Origin: Pseudomonas solani
Lineage (GTDB): Bacteria > Pseudomonadota > Gammaproteobacteria > Pseudomonadales > Pseudomonadaceae
Assembly (NCBI RefSeq): GCF_026072635.1
Contig: NZ_AP023081.1
Span: forward strand, 1,024,501 to 1,088,500
DNA length: 64,000 nt
Direction: 5' to 3'
In this document: one piece after another, positions 32,154 through 42,120 of the stretch
How the letters are laid out: each line of letters begins with the position of its first letter
Position numbering within the stretch: position 1 is the first letter of the stretch
The notes under the pieces: model-generated
What the model saw: only the letters and a program-made list of their open reading frames with translations
The model's database searches: none
Told to the model about the DNA's origin: nothing
Position numbers and translations under genes: made by a program

Positions 32154-33530
32154 GTGGCGACATTCCCCTCCCGTTACCTGATGCTCGGCGCCGCGGTCGC
32201 GCTGGCCGGCTGTGCCGGCCTGCCCGACCAACGCCTGGCCAACGAAGCGCTCAAGCGTGGCGACACCGCCACCGCCGAGCGCAACTACCGCCAGCTGGCG
32301 GACCTGGGCTACGTCAGTGCCCAGGTCGGCCTGGCCGACCTGCAGGTCAACAGCGGTGACCCGGAGCAGATGCGCCAGGCCGAGCAGATCTACCGCCAGG
32401 CCATGGACGAATCGCCCCGCGCCAAGGCCCGCCTCGGCAAGCTCCTGGCGCGCAAGCCCGACGCCACGCCCGCCGAACGCCAGGAAGCGGCCAAGCTGCT
32501 GGACGAGGCCTTCAAGGCCGGCGAGCCGAGCAGCCTGCTGCCCCTGGTCATGCTCTACCTCACCTTCCCGCAGGACTTCCCCGGCGTGAACGTGCAGCAG
32601 CGCATCGCTCAGTGGCGCGCCGACGGCCAGCCCCAGGCCGAGCTGGCGCAGATCCTCTTCTATCGGAGCCAGGGCACCTACGACCAGCACCTGGGCGAGA
32701 TCGAGGACATCTGCAAGCGCACCCTGGCCCAGGCCGACGTCTGCTACGTCGAGCTGGCCACCGTGTACCAGAAGCAGAACAAGGCCGAGGAACAGAAAGC
32801 CCTGGTCGCCCAACTGATGAACGGCTACCACGCCGGCGTCATCCCCGCCCAGCGCGTCGACTCGGTGGCCCAGGTGCTGGCCGACGCCGAGCTCGGCGGC
32901 AAGCCCGACGAAGGCAAGGCCCAGGAGATGCTCGAAGAGATCGCCCCGGCCTACCCCGCCGCCTGGGTCAGCCTGGCCAAGCTGCTCTACGAATACCCGG
33001 GCCTGGGCGACATCGACAAGATGATGGAGTACCTCGACCACGGCCGCGAAGCCGCGCAACCGCGCGCCGAGCTGCTGCTGGGCCGCCTCTACTACGAAGG
33101 CAAGCTGCTGCCGCAGGACCCGCACAAGGCCGAGGAGCACCTGATGAAGGCCTCCGCCACCGAACCCAGCGCCAACTACCTGCTGGGGCAGATCTACATC
33201 CGTGGCTACCTGGGCGACATCTACCCCGACAAGGCGCTGGACTACCTGCTCAATGCCGCGCGCAGCGGCCAGATCAACGCCGACTTCGCCCTCGGCCAGA
33301 TGTTCGCCCAGGGCAAGGGCATCACCCCGAACCTGGTCAACGCCTACGTCTTCAGCCAGCTGGCGCTCCCCAAGAACACACCCCAGGCCACCGAGCTGGC
33401 CCAGGCGGTGGAACAACAACTGCAGCCTGCAGAGCGTGCGCGGGCCGAACAGCTGCTGCGTGAAGAACGCCAGCTGAGAGGCACCGCACTGCAAGACGCC
33501 GCACAGATGCAAGCCATGCAGACCCCTTGA
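32154..33530 (+). CDS. algK: Alginate export lipoprotein AlgK
   Basis: The 458-residue lipoprotein starts at GTG 32154 behind a strong GGAGGGAG. The lipobox L-A-G-C places the lipidated Cys at residue 20. The rest is made of Sel1/TPR-like helical repeats (for example A-E-L-L-L-G-R-L-Y-Y-E-G-K and N-Y-L-L-G-Q-I-Y-I-R-G). It sits on the outer membrane inner leaflet, helps place AlgE and scaffolds the periplasmic complex. Confidence 0.95.
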   Translation: MATFPSRYLMLGAAVALAGCAGLPDQRLANEALKRGDTATAERNYRQLADLGYVSAQVGLADLQVNSGDPEQMRQAEQIYRQAMDESPRAKARLGKLLARKPDATPAERQEAAKLLDEAFKAGEPSSLLPLVMLYLTFPQDFPGVNVQQRIAQWRADGQPQAELAQILFYRSQGTYDQHLGEIEDICKRTLAQADVCYVELATVYQKQNKAEEQKALVAQLMNGYHAGVIPAQRVDSVAQVLADAELGGKPDEGKAQEMLEEIAPAYPAAWVSLAKLLYEYPGLGDIDKMMEYLDHGREAAQPRAELLLGRLYYEGKLLPQDPHKAEEHLMKASATEPSANYLLGQIYIRGYLGDIYPDKALDYLLNAARSGQINADFALGQMFAQGKGITPNLVNAYVFSQLALPKNTPQATELAQAVEQQLQPAERARAEQLLREERQLRGTALQDAAQMQAMQTP

Positions 33531-33540
33531 AGGAATCGAT

Positions 33541-34992
33541 ATGAAATTCAATCTCTGGACGAATGCCAGCCTGGGCCTGGGCATCACGCTGATCACCGCG
33601 AGCAGCGCCTTCGCCGTGCAGATGAGCGACAAGAACTTCGGCCTCGACATCAAGGTCACCGCGCAATCGGAAGACGACCGCGACCTCGGCACCCAGAAGG
33701 GCGGCGACGTCAACGGCATCGGCCTCGACCTGCGTCCCTGGGTCTACGGCCAGCGTGGTGAGTGGAGCGCCTTCGCCATGGGCCAGGCGGTGACCGCCAC
33801 CGACATCGTCGAGACCGACACCCTCGAATCCAGCGACATCGACAGCGAGTCCAGCCAGAACAACGACGGCCGCGAACCGGACAAGAGCTACCTCGCCCTG
33901 CGCGAGTTCTGGGTCGACTACGCCGGCCTCACCGCCTACCCGGGCGAGCACCTGCGCTTCGGTCGCCAGCGCGTGCGCAGCGACGAAGGCACCTGGTGGG
34001 ACACCAACATCGAAGCCCTGCGCTGGACCTTCGACACCACCCTGCTCACCGCCAACGTCGGCATCGCCGAGCGCTTCAGCGAATACCGCACCGACATCGA
34101 CGAACTGGCCCCCGAAGACAAGGACCGCCAGCACATCTTCGGTGACGTCGCCACCCAGTGGATGCCCAACCACTGGGTCGGCCTCAAGCTCCACCACAGC
34201 CGCGACAACGGCAGCCTGCCCGACAACGGCGAAGTGGTGGACCCGCTGGACAAGCGCTACACCGGCGACCTGACCTGGCTCGGCATCAACGCCGACAACG
34301 GCTTCTTCGACCGCCGCTCCCCCGAGACCCTCAACTACTGGGCCCAGGCCACCTGGCTCACCGGCGACATCGACGAGCTGAACCAGACCGTGGTCGGCAA
34401 CGACAGCGTCGCCAACGGCTCGCGCAACGTCGACGTCGACGCCTGGGCGCTGGACCTCGGCCTGCGCTGGAACATCGACGACCAGTGGAAGGTCGGTGGC
34501 GCCTACGCCCGTGGCAGCGGCGGCGGTGACGACGACAGCTCCGAGCAGTTCCGCCAGACCGGCATGGAAAGCAACCGCTCCAACTTCACCGGCACCAACT
34601 CGCGCATGCACCGCTTCGGCGAAGCCTTCCGCGGCGAGCTGAGCAACCTCCAGGTGGGCACCGCCTTCGCCTCCTGGCAGCTGCGCGAAGACTACGACGC
34701 CAGCGTCGTCTACCACCGCTTCTGGCGTATCGACGACAACCAGGACGTCGGCCAGGCCGGAATCATCGCCCCGCTGGAGGACGGCGAGAAAGACGTCGGC
34801 CAGGAGCTCGACTTCGTCGTCACCAAGTACTTCAAGCAGGGCCTGCTGCCGGCCTCGATGGCCGAGCACATGGACGACGCCTCCGCGCTGGTGCGTTTCC
34901 GTGGTGGCGTGTTCAAGCCGGGCGATGCCTATGGCAGCGGCACCGACTCGCTGATGCACCGCGCCTTCGTCGACTTCATCTGGCGCTTCTGA
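33541..34992 (+). CDS. algE: Alginate outer-membrane porin AlgE
   Basis: The 483-residue protein has a signal peptide ending S-S-A-F-A and alternating-residue beta strands of an 18-strand barrel. It ends in the terminal aromatic motif V-D-F-I-W-R-F required for BAM assembly. It lets alginate leave the cell. Asp/Arg-rich stretches fit the charged pore of known AlgE. It starts 10 bases after algK. Confidence 0.95.
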   Translation: MKFNLWTNASLGLGITLITASSAFAVQMSDKNFGLDIKVTAQSEDDRDLGTQKGGDVNGIGLDLRPWVYGQRGEWSAFAMGQAVTATDIVETDTLESSDIDSESSQNNDGREPDKSYLALREFWVDYAGLTAYPGEHLRFGRQRVRSDEGTWWDTNIEALRWTFDTTLLTANVGIAERFSEYRTDIDELAPEDKDRQHIFGDVATQWMPNHWVGLKLHHSRDNGSLPDNGEVVDPLDKRYTGDLTWLGINADNGFFDRRSPETLNYWAQATWLTGDIDELNQTVVGNDSVANGSRNVDVDAWALDLGLRWNIDDQWKVGGAYARGSGGGDDDSSEQFRQTGMESNRSNFTGTNSRMHRFGEAFRGELSNLQVGTAFASWQLREDYDASVVYHRFWRIDDNQDVGQAGIIAPLEDGEKDVGQELDFVVTKYFKQGLLPASMAEHMDDASALVRFRGGVFKPGDAYGSGTDSLMHRAFVDFIWRF

Positions 34993-35020
34993 GGCCGCCA
35001 TGCGCGAAGGGAGAACAGCC

Positions 35021-36580
35021 ATGAGAAACCCCATCGGAACCCCCCTGCCGCTCAGCGGTGTGGTGCTTGGCGCGCTGCTCATCGCAGCGCCCTGGGTCCA
35101 GGCCGCCGAGCCGACCAAGGAACTCAAGGAAACCAAGAACTACACCGTCACCAGCGCGCCGGTGGATCAGTTGCACCTGGAAGCGCCCACGCTGCCCGAC
35201 CTCTCCGGCTACACCGCGCAAGCGGTGGACGCCAAGATCGACCGCTCGAAACAGGGCAAGGTGGTGGTGCGGCGCATGCTGCAGCAGGACGCCCTGAAGG
35301 ACTTCATCGGCGGCAACGAACGCATGCGTGAATGGGTCACCCGCCAGCGCGGCATGCCCCAGGCGATCTTCATCGAGGGCGGCCACGTCACCCCCGCCGA
35401 CATCGCCAAGGCCCTGCCCGACACCCAGTTCAGCGAGACCGAGCCGGGCGTCTACCTGGCCCGCCTGCCCGTGGTGGTGGCCCAGGACGCCAACCTCGAG
35501 ATCGGCAAGGACACCAAGGACTTCCGCCTTTCCCAGGAGCGCGGCTCGTTCCTGGTCAACGACGGCAAGCTGTTCATCATCGGCACCAAGCTCACCGCCT
35601 GGCGCGAGCAGGACAAGGGCCCGGCCACCTTCCGCACGCCCGACGAATTCCGCCCCTTCCTGGTCTCCTGGGGCGGCAGCGAGCTGTACATCGTCGGCAG
35701 CACCGTCACCAGCCTCGGCTACAACAACTCCAAGTCCTACGGCGTCTCCATCACCCAGTACACCCCGGGCATGCACGAGCGCCTCAAGCGCCCCGAGCCC
35801 ACCGGCTGGCTGGTGGATTCGGAGTTCGTCGACCACTGGTACGGCTTCTACTGCTACGAAGCCCGCGACGTGGTGATCAAGGGCAACACCTACCGCGACA
35901 ACATCGTCTACGGCATCGACCCCCACGACCGTTCCCACGGCCTGATCATCGCCGAGAACACCGTCTACGGGACCAAGAAGAAGCACGGGATCATCATCTC
36001 CCGCGAGGTGGACGACAGCTGGATCATCAACAACAAGACCTACGACAACAAACTCTCGGGCATCGTCATCGACCGCAACTCGGTGAACAACCTGGTGGCC
36101 TACAACGAGGTCTACCAGAACCATGCCGACGGCATCACCCTGTACGAGAGCTCCAACAACCTGTTGTGGGGCAACAAGATCGTCAACAACCAGCGCCACG
36201 GCATCCGCCTGCGCAACAGCGTGAACATCCGCCTGTACGAGAACCTCGCCATCGCCAACGGGCTGACCGGCGTGTACGGGCACATCAAGGACCTTTCCGA
36301 TACCGACCGCGACATCGAGCTCGACCCCTTCGACACCAAGGTCTCGATGATCGTGGTCGGCGGCAAGCTCGCCGGTAACGGCTCCAGCCCGCTGTCCATC
36401 GACTCGCCGCTCTCCGTGGAGCTCTACCGCGTGGAAATGCTCGCCCCGAGCAAATCCACCGGCATCAGCTTCGCCGGCGTGCTCGGTGAAAAACAGGACG
36501 AAATCCTCGACCTCATGGTGCGCCGCAAGAAAGCGGTGCTCATCGACCCCGTCGAAAGCCAGGCCGAACTCCAGGATTGA
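35021..36580 (+). CDS. algG: Mannuronan C5-epimerase AlgG
   Basis: The 519-residue periplasmic enzyme turns D-mannuronate into L-guluronate in the polymer. It has a signal peptide ending V-Q-A-A-E, a right-handed beta-helix of repeated N-x-I-x-G-N turns, and the catalytic D-P-H-D motif at residues 300-303. I start at ATG 35021 behind GGGAG; an in-frame ATG at 35000 has a poorer signal peptide. Twelve bases separate the stop from the algX start. Confidence 0.95.
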   Translation: MRNPIGTPLPLSGVVLGALLIAAPWVQAAEPTKELKETKNYTVTSAPVDQLHLEAPTLPDLSGYTAQAVDAKIDRSKQGKVVVRRMLQQDALKDFIGGNERMREWVTRQRGMPQAIFIEGGHVTPADIAKALPDTQFSETEPGVYLARLPVVVAQDANLEIGKDTKDFRLSQERGSFLVNDGKLFIIGTKLTAWREQDKGPATFRTPDEFRPFLVSWGGSELYIVGSTVTSLGYNNSKSYGVSITQYTPGMHERLKRPEPTGWLVDSEFVDHWYGFYCYEARDVVIKGNTYRDNIVYGIDPHDRSHGLIIAENTVYGTKKKHGIIISREVDDSWIINNKTYDNKLSGIVIDRNSVNNLVAYNEVYQNHADGITLYESSNNLLWGNKIVNNQRHGIRLRNSVNIRLYENLAIANGLTGVYGHIKDLSDTDRDIELDPFDTKVSMIVVGGKLAGNGSSPLSIDSPLSVELYRVEMLAPSKSTGISFAGVLGEKQDEILDLMVRRKKAVLIDPVESQAELQD

Positions 36581-36591
36581 GGCAACAGATC

Positions 36592-38022
36592 ATGCACAAG
36601 AACACCACCCGTTGGTTCGCCCCCTCCGCCCTGGCCGCCGCCCTGCTGGCCAGCGCCCACACCGCCCAGGCGGCCGAACCGCAGTACAGCGTGCAGCGCA
36701 CCGGTCCGCTGTGCGCCACGGCGCAGAACCCGAACACCTACAACACCAAGTACCTGAGCTTCTTCACCGCCCTGGTGCAGGCCAAGGACGACTGGTTGTT
36801 CCGCTCGCGCAACGACCTGCGCACCGACTTCGGCACCACCCCCTACGGCTACAGCGAGTTCAAGCGCCTGCGCGACGCGCTCAAGGCCAAGGGCATCGAG
36901 CTGATGGTGGTCTACCAGCCCACCCGCGGGCTGATCAACCGCGAGAAGCTGACCGATGAAGAGAAGGCCCGCTTCGACTTCGAGCTGGCGAAGAAGAACT
37001 ACCTCAAGACGGTGGCGGACTTCCGCAAGACCGGTATCTGGGTCACCGACCTCTCGCCGCTGTTCGACGAGCAGGGCGTGGACACCGACTACTACTTCAA
37101 GGCCGACCACCACTGGACCCCGGCCGGCGCCGACCGCACCGCCAAGCTGGTGGCCGAGACGCTGAAGGAGATGCCCGGCTTCGCCGACATCCCCAAGAAG
37201 GAATTCTCCAGCAAGGTCGTCGGCCTGCTGCCCAAGGCCGGCACCCTGCACAAGACCGCCGGCCAGCTGTGCGGCACCACCTACGCCACTCAGTACGTCG
37301 AGCGCTACGAGACCGAAGCCTCGGGCGAGGCCGGCGGCGACAGCCTGTTCGGCGACGAGTCGAACCCGCAGATCGTCCTGGTTGGCACCAGTAACAGCGG
37401 CCCGGCCTACAACTTTGGCGGTTTCCTGCAGCAGCACAGCGGCGCCGAGGTGCTCAACATGGCGGTCAGCGGCGGCGGCTTCGACAGCGCTCTGCTGCAG
37501 TACATGAGCAGCAAGGAATTCCACGAGAACCCGCCGAAGATCATCGTCTGGGAATTCGCCACCCACTACGACATGGCGCAGAAGAGCTTCTACCGCCAGG
37601 CCCTGCCGCTGGTGAACAACGGCTGCGAAGGCCAGAAGGCGGTGATGCACAACAAGGTGAAGATGAAGCCCGGCGCCAACGAGGTCTTCGTCAACGGCCA
37701 GAACGGCGCGGTCAAGGACATCCGCGGTGGCGACTACCAGGTCGACCTGACCTTCAGCGACCCGTCCGTGCACGAATCCAAGGCCACCATCTGGTACCTC
37801 AACGGCCGCCGCGAAAACTTCAAGATCGAACAGAGCGACCGCGTCGACACCGGCGGTCGCTATGCCTTCGAACTGCGCAACGACCCCGACTGGCGGGACC
37901 TCAACGTCCTCGCCCTGGAAATCCACAGCCCCGAACAGATGCCGGAAAACCTCAGCGTCGACGTGACTCTGTGCAAGCGTCCCGGCAACGGTGGCGACAC
38001 CCTCACGGCCAAGGCCGAGTGA
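36592..38022 (+). CDS. algX: Alginate O-acetyltransferase AlgX
   Basis: The 476-residue periplasmic protein has a signal peptide ending A-Q-A-A-E and an SGNH-hydrolase-like domain followed by a carbohydrate-binding module. The catalytic triad fits: Asp172 and His174 in A-D-H-H-W and Ser267 in G-T-S-N-S. AlgX places the acetyl groups on mannuronate residues of the polymer. Start at ATG 36592; the preceding TTG at 36577 is less likely. Confidence 0.94.
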   Translation: MHKNTTRWFAPSALAAALLASAHTAQAAEPQYSVQRTGPLCATAQNPNTYNTKYLSFFTALVQAKDDWLFRSRNDLRTDFGTTPYGYSEFKRLRDALKAKGIELMVVYQPTRGLINREKLTDEEKARFDFELAKKNYLKTVADFRKTGIWVTDLSPLFDEQGVDTDYYFKADHHWTPAGADRTAKLVAETLKEMPGFADIPKKEFSSKVVGLLPKAGTLHKTAGQLCGTTYATQYVERYETEASGEAGGDSLFGDESNPQIVLVGTSNSGPAYNFGGFLQQHSGAEVLNMAVSGGGFDSALLQYMSSKEFHENPPKIIVWEFATHYDMAQKSFYRQALPLVNNGCEGQKAVMHNKVKMKPGANEVFVNGQNGAVKDIRGGDYQVDLTFSDPSVHESKATIWYLNGRRENFKIEQSDRVDTGGRYAFELRNDPDWRDLNVLALEIHSPEQMPENLSVDVTLCKRPGNGGDTLTAKAE

Positions 38023-38035
38023 GGAAGGAGGCCCC

Positions 38036-39142
38036 ATGAAACATCCACTCAGCCTGCTCGCGCCCTGCCTGCTCGGCGGCTTCCTGCTCGCCGGCCAGGC
38101 GAGCGCGGCCGACCTGGTGCCACCGCGCGGCTACTACGCCCCGGTGGATATCGACGACAAGAAGCCCGAGGCCTGCAAGGCACCGCCGCAGCCCTACACC
38201 GCCAAGCTCGACTTCCGCAGCAAGTACGAGGGCTCCGACAAGGCCCGCGCGACGCTCAACCCGGATGCCGAGAAGGCCTTCCGCGAGAAGACCGCCGACA
38301 TCACCGAGATGGAGCGCGGCGTCAACAAGATGGTCATGGCGTACATGCGTGAAGGGCAGCGTCCGCAGCTCGAGTGCGCCCTGCAATGGATGACCAGCTG
38401 GGCCCAGGCCAACGCCCTGCTCAGCACCGAGTACAACCACACCGGCAAGTCCATCCGCAAATGGGCGCTGGGCAGCCTGTCCTCCGCCTACCTGCGGCTG
38501 AAGTTCTCCGACAGCCACCCGCTGAACGCCTACCAGACCCAGACCCAGGTCATTGAATCCTGGTTCTCGCGCCTGGCCGACCAGACGGTGCACGACTGGA
38601 GCGGCCTGCCGCTGAAGAAGATCAACAACCACTCCTACTGGGCCGCCTGGTCGGTGATGGCCACCGCCGTCGCCACCAATCGCCGCGACCTGTTCGACTG
38701 GTCGGTGGACCAGTTCCGCGTGGCCGCCAGCCAGGTCGACAACGACGGCTTCCTGCCCAACGAACTCAAGCGCCAGCAACGCGCCCTCGCCTACCACAAC
38801 TACAGCCTGCCGCCGCTGGCGATGATCGCCGCCTTCGCCCAGGCCAATGGCGTGGACCTACGCGAAGAGAACAACGGCGCCCTGCGCCGCCTCGGCGAGA
38901 AGGTCATCGCCGGTGTCGACGACCAGGAACCCTTCGACGACAAGACCGGCAAGGACCAGGACATGGACGAACTGGAGAAACACGCCAAGTTCGCCTGGCT
39001 CGAACCCTGGTGTGCCCTCTATGGCTGCAAGCCCGACACGGTCGAGTGGAAGGACTCCATGGGCCCCTACAAGACCTTCCGCCTCGGCGGCGACGTGACC
39101 CAGGTCTTCCACCCGAAGAAGGAGGGCAGCAGCGGTAGCTGA
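38036..39142 (+). CDS. algL: Alginate lyase AlgL
   Basis: The 368-residue PL5 lyase has a signal peptide (L-L-G-G-F-L-L-A-G-Q-A-S-A) and an (alpha/alpha)-barrel. The catalytic block N-N-H-S-Y lies at 197-201. It cuts alginate that strays into the periplasm by beta-elimination. The start at 38036 has a strong GGAAGGAGG. A 172-bp gap to algI follows. Confidence 0.95.
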   Translation: MKHPLSLLAPCLLGGFLLAGQASAADLVPPRGYYAPVDIDDKKPEACKAPPQPYTAKLDFRSKYEGSDKARATLNPDAEKAFREKTADITEMERGVNKMVMAYMREGQRPQLECALQWMTSWAQANALLSTEYNHTGKSIRKWALGSLSSAYLRLKFSDSHPLNAYQTQTQVIESWFSRLADQTVHDWSGLPLKKINNHSYWAAWSVMATAVATNRRDLFDWSVDQFRVAASQVDNDGFLPNELKRQQRALAYHNYSLPPLAMIAAFAQANGVDLREENNGALRRLGEKVIAGVDDQEPFDDKTGKDQDMDELEKHAKFAWLEPWCALYGCKPDTVEWKDSMGPYKTFRLGGDVTQVFHPKKEGSSGS

Positions 39143-39314
39143 TGCGGCGCCCTCCCCTCCCGGGGAGGTGCCTGACGGAATGAACCGACCGCGCAGCAGA
39201 CGCGGCGGCGCAAGGATTTGAACGCCACACCCTGGGGAGGGAATGGCGGGTCGCACACCGGGCTGGAATGCCCGGCGGCGGCCCAGAAAGTTACGTACAA
39301 GTGGAGAGACTCGG

Positions 39315-40871
39315 ATGGTCTTTTCTTCAAACGTGTTCCTGTTCCTGTTCCTGCCGATCTTCCTCGGCTTGTACTACCTGGTCGGAACGCGCTATCGCAA
39401 CCTCCTGCTGCTCATCGCCAGCTACGTGTTCTATGCCTGGTGGCGGATCGACTTCCTCGCGCTGTTCGCGGGGGTCACGGTGTTCAACTACTGGATCGGC
39501 CTGCGTGTAGGCGCAGCCGGCGTGCGCACGAAAGCGGCGCAGAAATGGCTGCTCCTCGGCGTGGTGGTGGACCTCTGCGTCCTCGGCTACTTCAAGTACG
39601 CCAACTTCGGTGTCGACAGCCTCAACGCCATCATCACCTCGTTCGGCATGGAGCCCTTCGTCCTCACCCACATCCTGTTGCCGATCGGTATCTCGTTCTA
39701 CATCTTCGAGTCCATCAGCTACATCATCGATGTGTACCGAGGCGACACCCCGGCGACCCACAACCTGATCGACTTCGCGGCCTTCGTGGCGATCTTCCCG
39801 CACCTGATCGCCGGCCCCGTGTTGCGCTTCCGTGACCTGGTCGACCAGTTCAACCACCGCACCCACACCGTCGACAAGTTCGCCGAGGGCTGCACCCGGT
39901 TCATGCAGGGCTTCATCAAGAAGGTCTTCATCGCCGACAGCATCGCGCCCATCGCCGACCATTGCTTCGCCCTCTCCGACCCGACCACGGGGGATGCCTG
40001 GCTCGGTGCGCTGGCCTACACCGCGCAGCTGTACTTCGACTTCTCCGGCTACAGCGACATGGCCATCGGCCTCGGCCTGATGATGGGATTCCGCTTCATG
40101 GAGAACTTCAACCAGCCCTACATCAGCCAGTCCATCACCGAGTTCTGGCGGCGCTGGCACATCAGCCTCTCCACCTGGCTGCGCGACTACCTCTACATCA
40201 GCCTGGGCGGTAACCGCGGCACCACCTTCCAGACCTACCGCAACCTGTTCCTCACCATGTTGCTGGGTGGCCTGTGGCACGGCGCCAACTTCACCTACAT
40301 CATCTGGGGCGCCTGGCACGGCATGTGGCTGGCGATCGAACGTGCCCTCGGCGTCGACGCCGCGCCGCGTGTGCTCAACCCGCTGCGCTGGGCCTTCACC
40401 TTCCTTCTGGTGGTGGTCGGCTGGGTGATCTTCCGCGCCGAAAACCTCGACGTCGCCTGGCGCATGTACGCCGCCATGTTCAGCTTCGGTGACCTGGGGC
40501 TCTCCGAGCTCAACGCCGCCCAGCTGACCAGCCTGCAGATCGCCACCCTGGTGCTGGCCTACGTGGTGCTGGCCATCTTCGGCATCCGCCAGTTCTACAC
40601 CAAGCCCCTGGCCGGTGCGCCCAAGGCCCGCGCCGAGGAACAGGTCGACGCCAACGGCCCGGCCACCGCCCAGCCGCGCACCCAGCAGGGCGGCGCCAAC
40701 GACCCGGCGGCCATCGCCTACTCGCCGAGCGGCGGCCTGGTCTGGCAACAGGCCTGGATGACCCAGCTGCCGGTACTGGCGACCCGCATCGCGCTGCTGG
40801 TGCTGTTCGCCGCCTCGATCCTGAAGCTCTCTGCACAGAGCTTCTCCCCCTTCCTCTACTTCCAGTTCTGA
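39315..40871 (+). CDS. algI: Alginate O-acetylation MBOAT protein AlgI
   Basis: The 518-residue inner-membrane MBOAT acyltransferase carries the acetyl group across the membrane for AlgJ and AlgX. Many hydrophobic helices are visible. The invariant MBOAT His is His322 in L-W-H-G-A, with a second conserved W-H-G at about 335. Start at ATG 39315 with GGAGAG upstream; the upstream in-frame extension is non-conserved. A Gln/Ala/Pro-rich insert near 440-475 is hydrophilic. Confidence 0.94.
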   Translation: MVFSSNVFLFLFLPIFLGLYYLVGTRYRNLLLLIASYVFYAWWRIDFLALFAGVTVFNYWIGLRVGAAGVRTKAAQKWLLLGVVVDLCVLGYFKYANFGVDSLNAIITSFGMEPFVLTHILLPIGISFYIFESISYIIDVYRGDTPATHNLIDFAAFVAIFPHLIAGPVLRFRDLVDQFNHRTHTVDKFAEGCTRFMQGFIKKVFIADSIAPIADHCFALSDPTTGDAWLGALAYTAQLYFDFSGYSDMAIGLGLMMGFRFMENFNQPYISQSITEFWRRWHISLSTWLRDYLYISLGGNRGTTFQTYRNLFLTMLLGGLWHGANFTYIIWGAWHGMWLAIERALGVDAAPRVLNPLRWAFTFLLVVVGWVIFRAENLDVAWRMYAAMFSFGDLGLSELNAAQLTSLQIATLVLAYVVLAIFGIRQFYTKPLAGAPKARAEEQVDANGPATAQPRTQQGGANDPAAIAYSPSGGLVWQQAWMTQLPVLATRIALLVLFAASILKLSAQSFSPFLYFQF

Positions 40872-40882
40872 GGAGCGCAACC

Positions 40883-42034
40883 ATGAGCAGAACTGCCAAC
40901 ACCCTCTACATCGTGGTCTTCGCCGGCATGCTGCTGGCCCTGAGCCTGTGGTCCATGCGCGGCATCGTCGGCTTCAGCGTCGCCAAGGAAACCACCGTGC
41001 TCAACGGCAAGCTGGCCCACGCCTTCGAGAAGCACTACGACGATGAATTCCCGATCAAGCAGATCGGCACCAACCTCTGGGCGCTGGTGGACTTCGGCCT
41101 GTTCGGCGAAGGCCGCCAGGGCGTGGTGATCGGCAAGGACGGCTGGCTGTTCTCCGACGAGGAGTTCGACCCGGTCGCCGATGGCAGCCGCCACCTGCAG
41201 GAAAACCTGGCGCTGATCCAGGGCGTGCGTGACGAGCTGGCCGGGCGCGGCGTGACCCTGGTCCTGGCCATCGTGCCGTCCAAGTCGCGCCTGTACCCCG
41301 AGTACACCGGCGAAGCCCGCCCCACTGCCCTGCGCCAGGACCTCTACGCGCAATTTCGCGGCGCCGCCCGCAAGGCCGGGATCATCGCCCCGGACCTGCT
41401 CGGCACCCTGGAGCAGGCCAAGCACAACGGCCAGGTCTTCCTGCGCACCGACACCCACTGGACGCCCCTGGGCGCCGAGGCGGTGGCCAACACCGTGGGC
41501 GAGGCCGTGCGCAGCGCGGCGCCGCTCTCGGGCGATGCCCAGGAGTACGTCACCGAGGCGGTGAAGAACGAGGACTACAAGGGCGACCTGACCCGCTTCC
41601 TGCCCCTGGACCCGATGTTCGAAAACCTCATGCCGGCACCGGACAAATTGCAGAAACGCGAGACCCGCGCCGCGGTCGAAGGTGAAGCCAGCGGTGACTC
41701 GCTGTTCGCCGACAGCCAGGTGCCGGTGGCGCTGGTGGGCACCAGCTACAGCGCCAACCAGAACTGGAACTTCGCCGGCGCCCTGCGCCAGTCGCTGCAA
41801 CGCGACCTGGTCAACCACGCCGAGGACGGCCACGGGCCGATCCTGCCGATGCTCAAGTACCTCAAGAGCGACGAGCTGAAGGACGCCGCGCCGCAGCTGG
41901 TGATCTGGGAATTCCCCGAACGCTACCTGCCGATGGCCAACGACCTCAGCGAATTCGACCCGCAGTGGATCGCCGAACTGCGCAAGGGCGGCGGCACCCC
42001 GGGCGAGCGCCTCGCAGCCACCGCCGCCAACTGA
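40883..42034 (+). CDS. algJ: Alginate O-acetylation protein AlgJ
   Basis: The 383-residue protein has an N-terminal signal anchor and an SGNH-like domain with Asp190 and His192 in T-D-T-H-W and Ser288 in G-T-S-Y-S. These are the positions reported for the P. aeruginosa enzyme. It passes acetyl groups from AlgI toward AlgX or the polymer. Starts 11 bases after algI with GAGGAG. Confidence 0.94.
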   Translation: MSRTANTLYIVVFAGMLLALSLWSMRGIVGFSVAKETTVLNGKLAHAFEKHYDDEFPIKQIGTNLWALVDFGLFGEGRQGVVIGKDGWLFSDEEFDPVADGSRHLQENLALIQGVRDELAGRGVTLVLAIVPSKSRLYPEYTGEARPTALRQDLYAQFRGAARKAGIIAPDLLGTLEQAKHNGQVFLRTDTHWTPLGAEAVANTVGEAVRSAAPLSGDAQEYVTEAVKNEDYKGDLTRFLPLDPMFENLMPAPDKLQKRETRAAVEGEASGDSLFADSQVPVALVGTSYSANQNWNFAGALRQSLQRDLVNHAEDGHGPILPMLKYLKSDELKDAAPQLVIWEFPERYLPMANDLSEFDPQWIAELRKGGGTPGERLAATAAN

Positions 42035-42120
42035 AACCCAGCAGTGAGGGCCCGCCCCGCGAGCCCCCGACGACTGTGGCCCCACCGGGCCATTTCAAGA
42101 AAGAAAGATGGAGGAACACC

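Noticed and set aside
33352..35136. Minus-strand reading frame of 594 codons opposite algE
   Set aside because: It is a shadow of algE/algK, rich in Val, Gly and Ala with no domain or signal.
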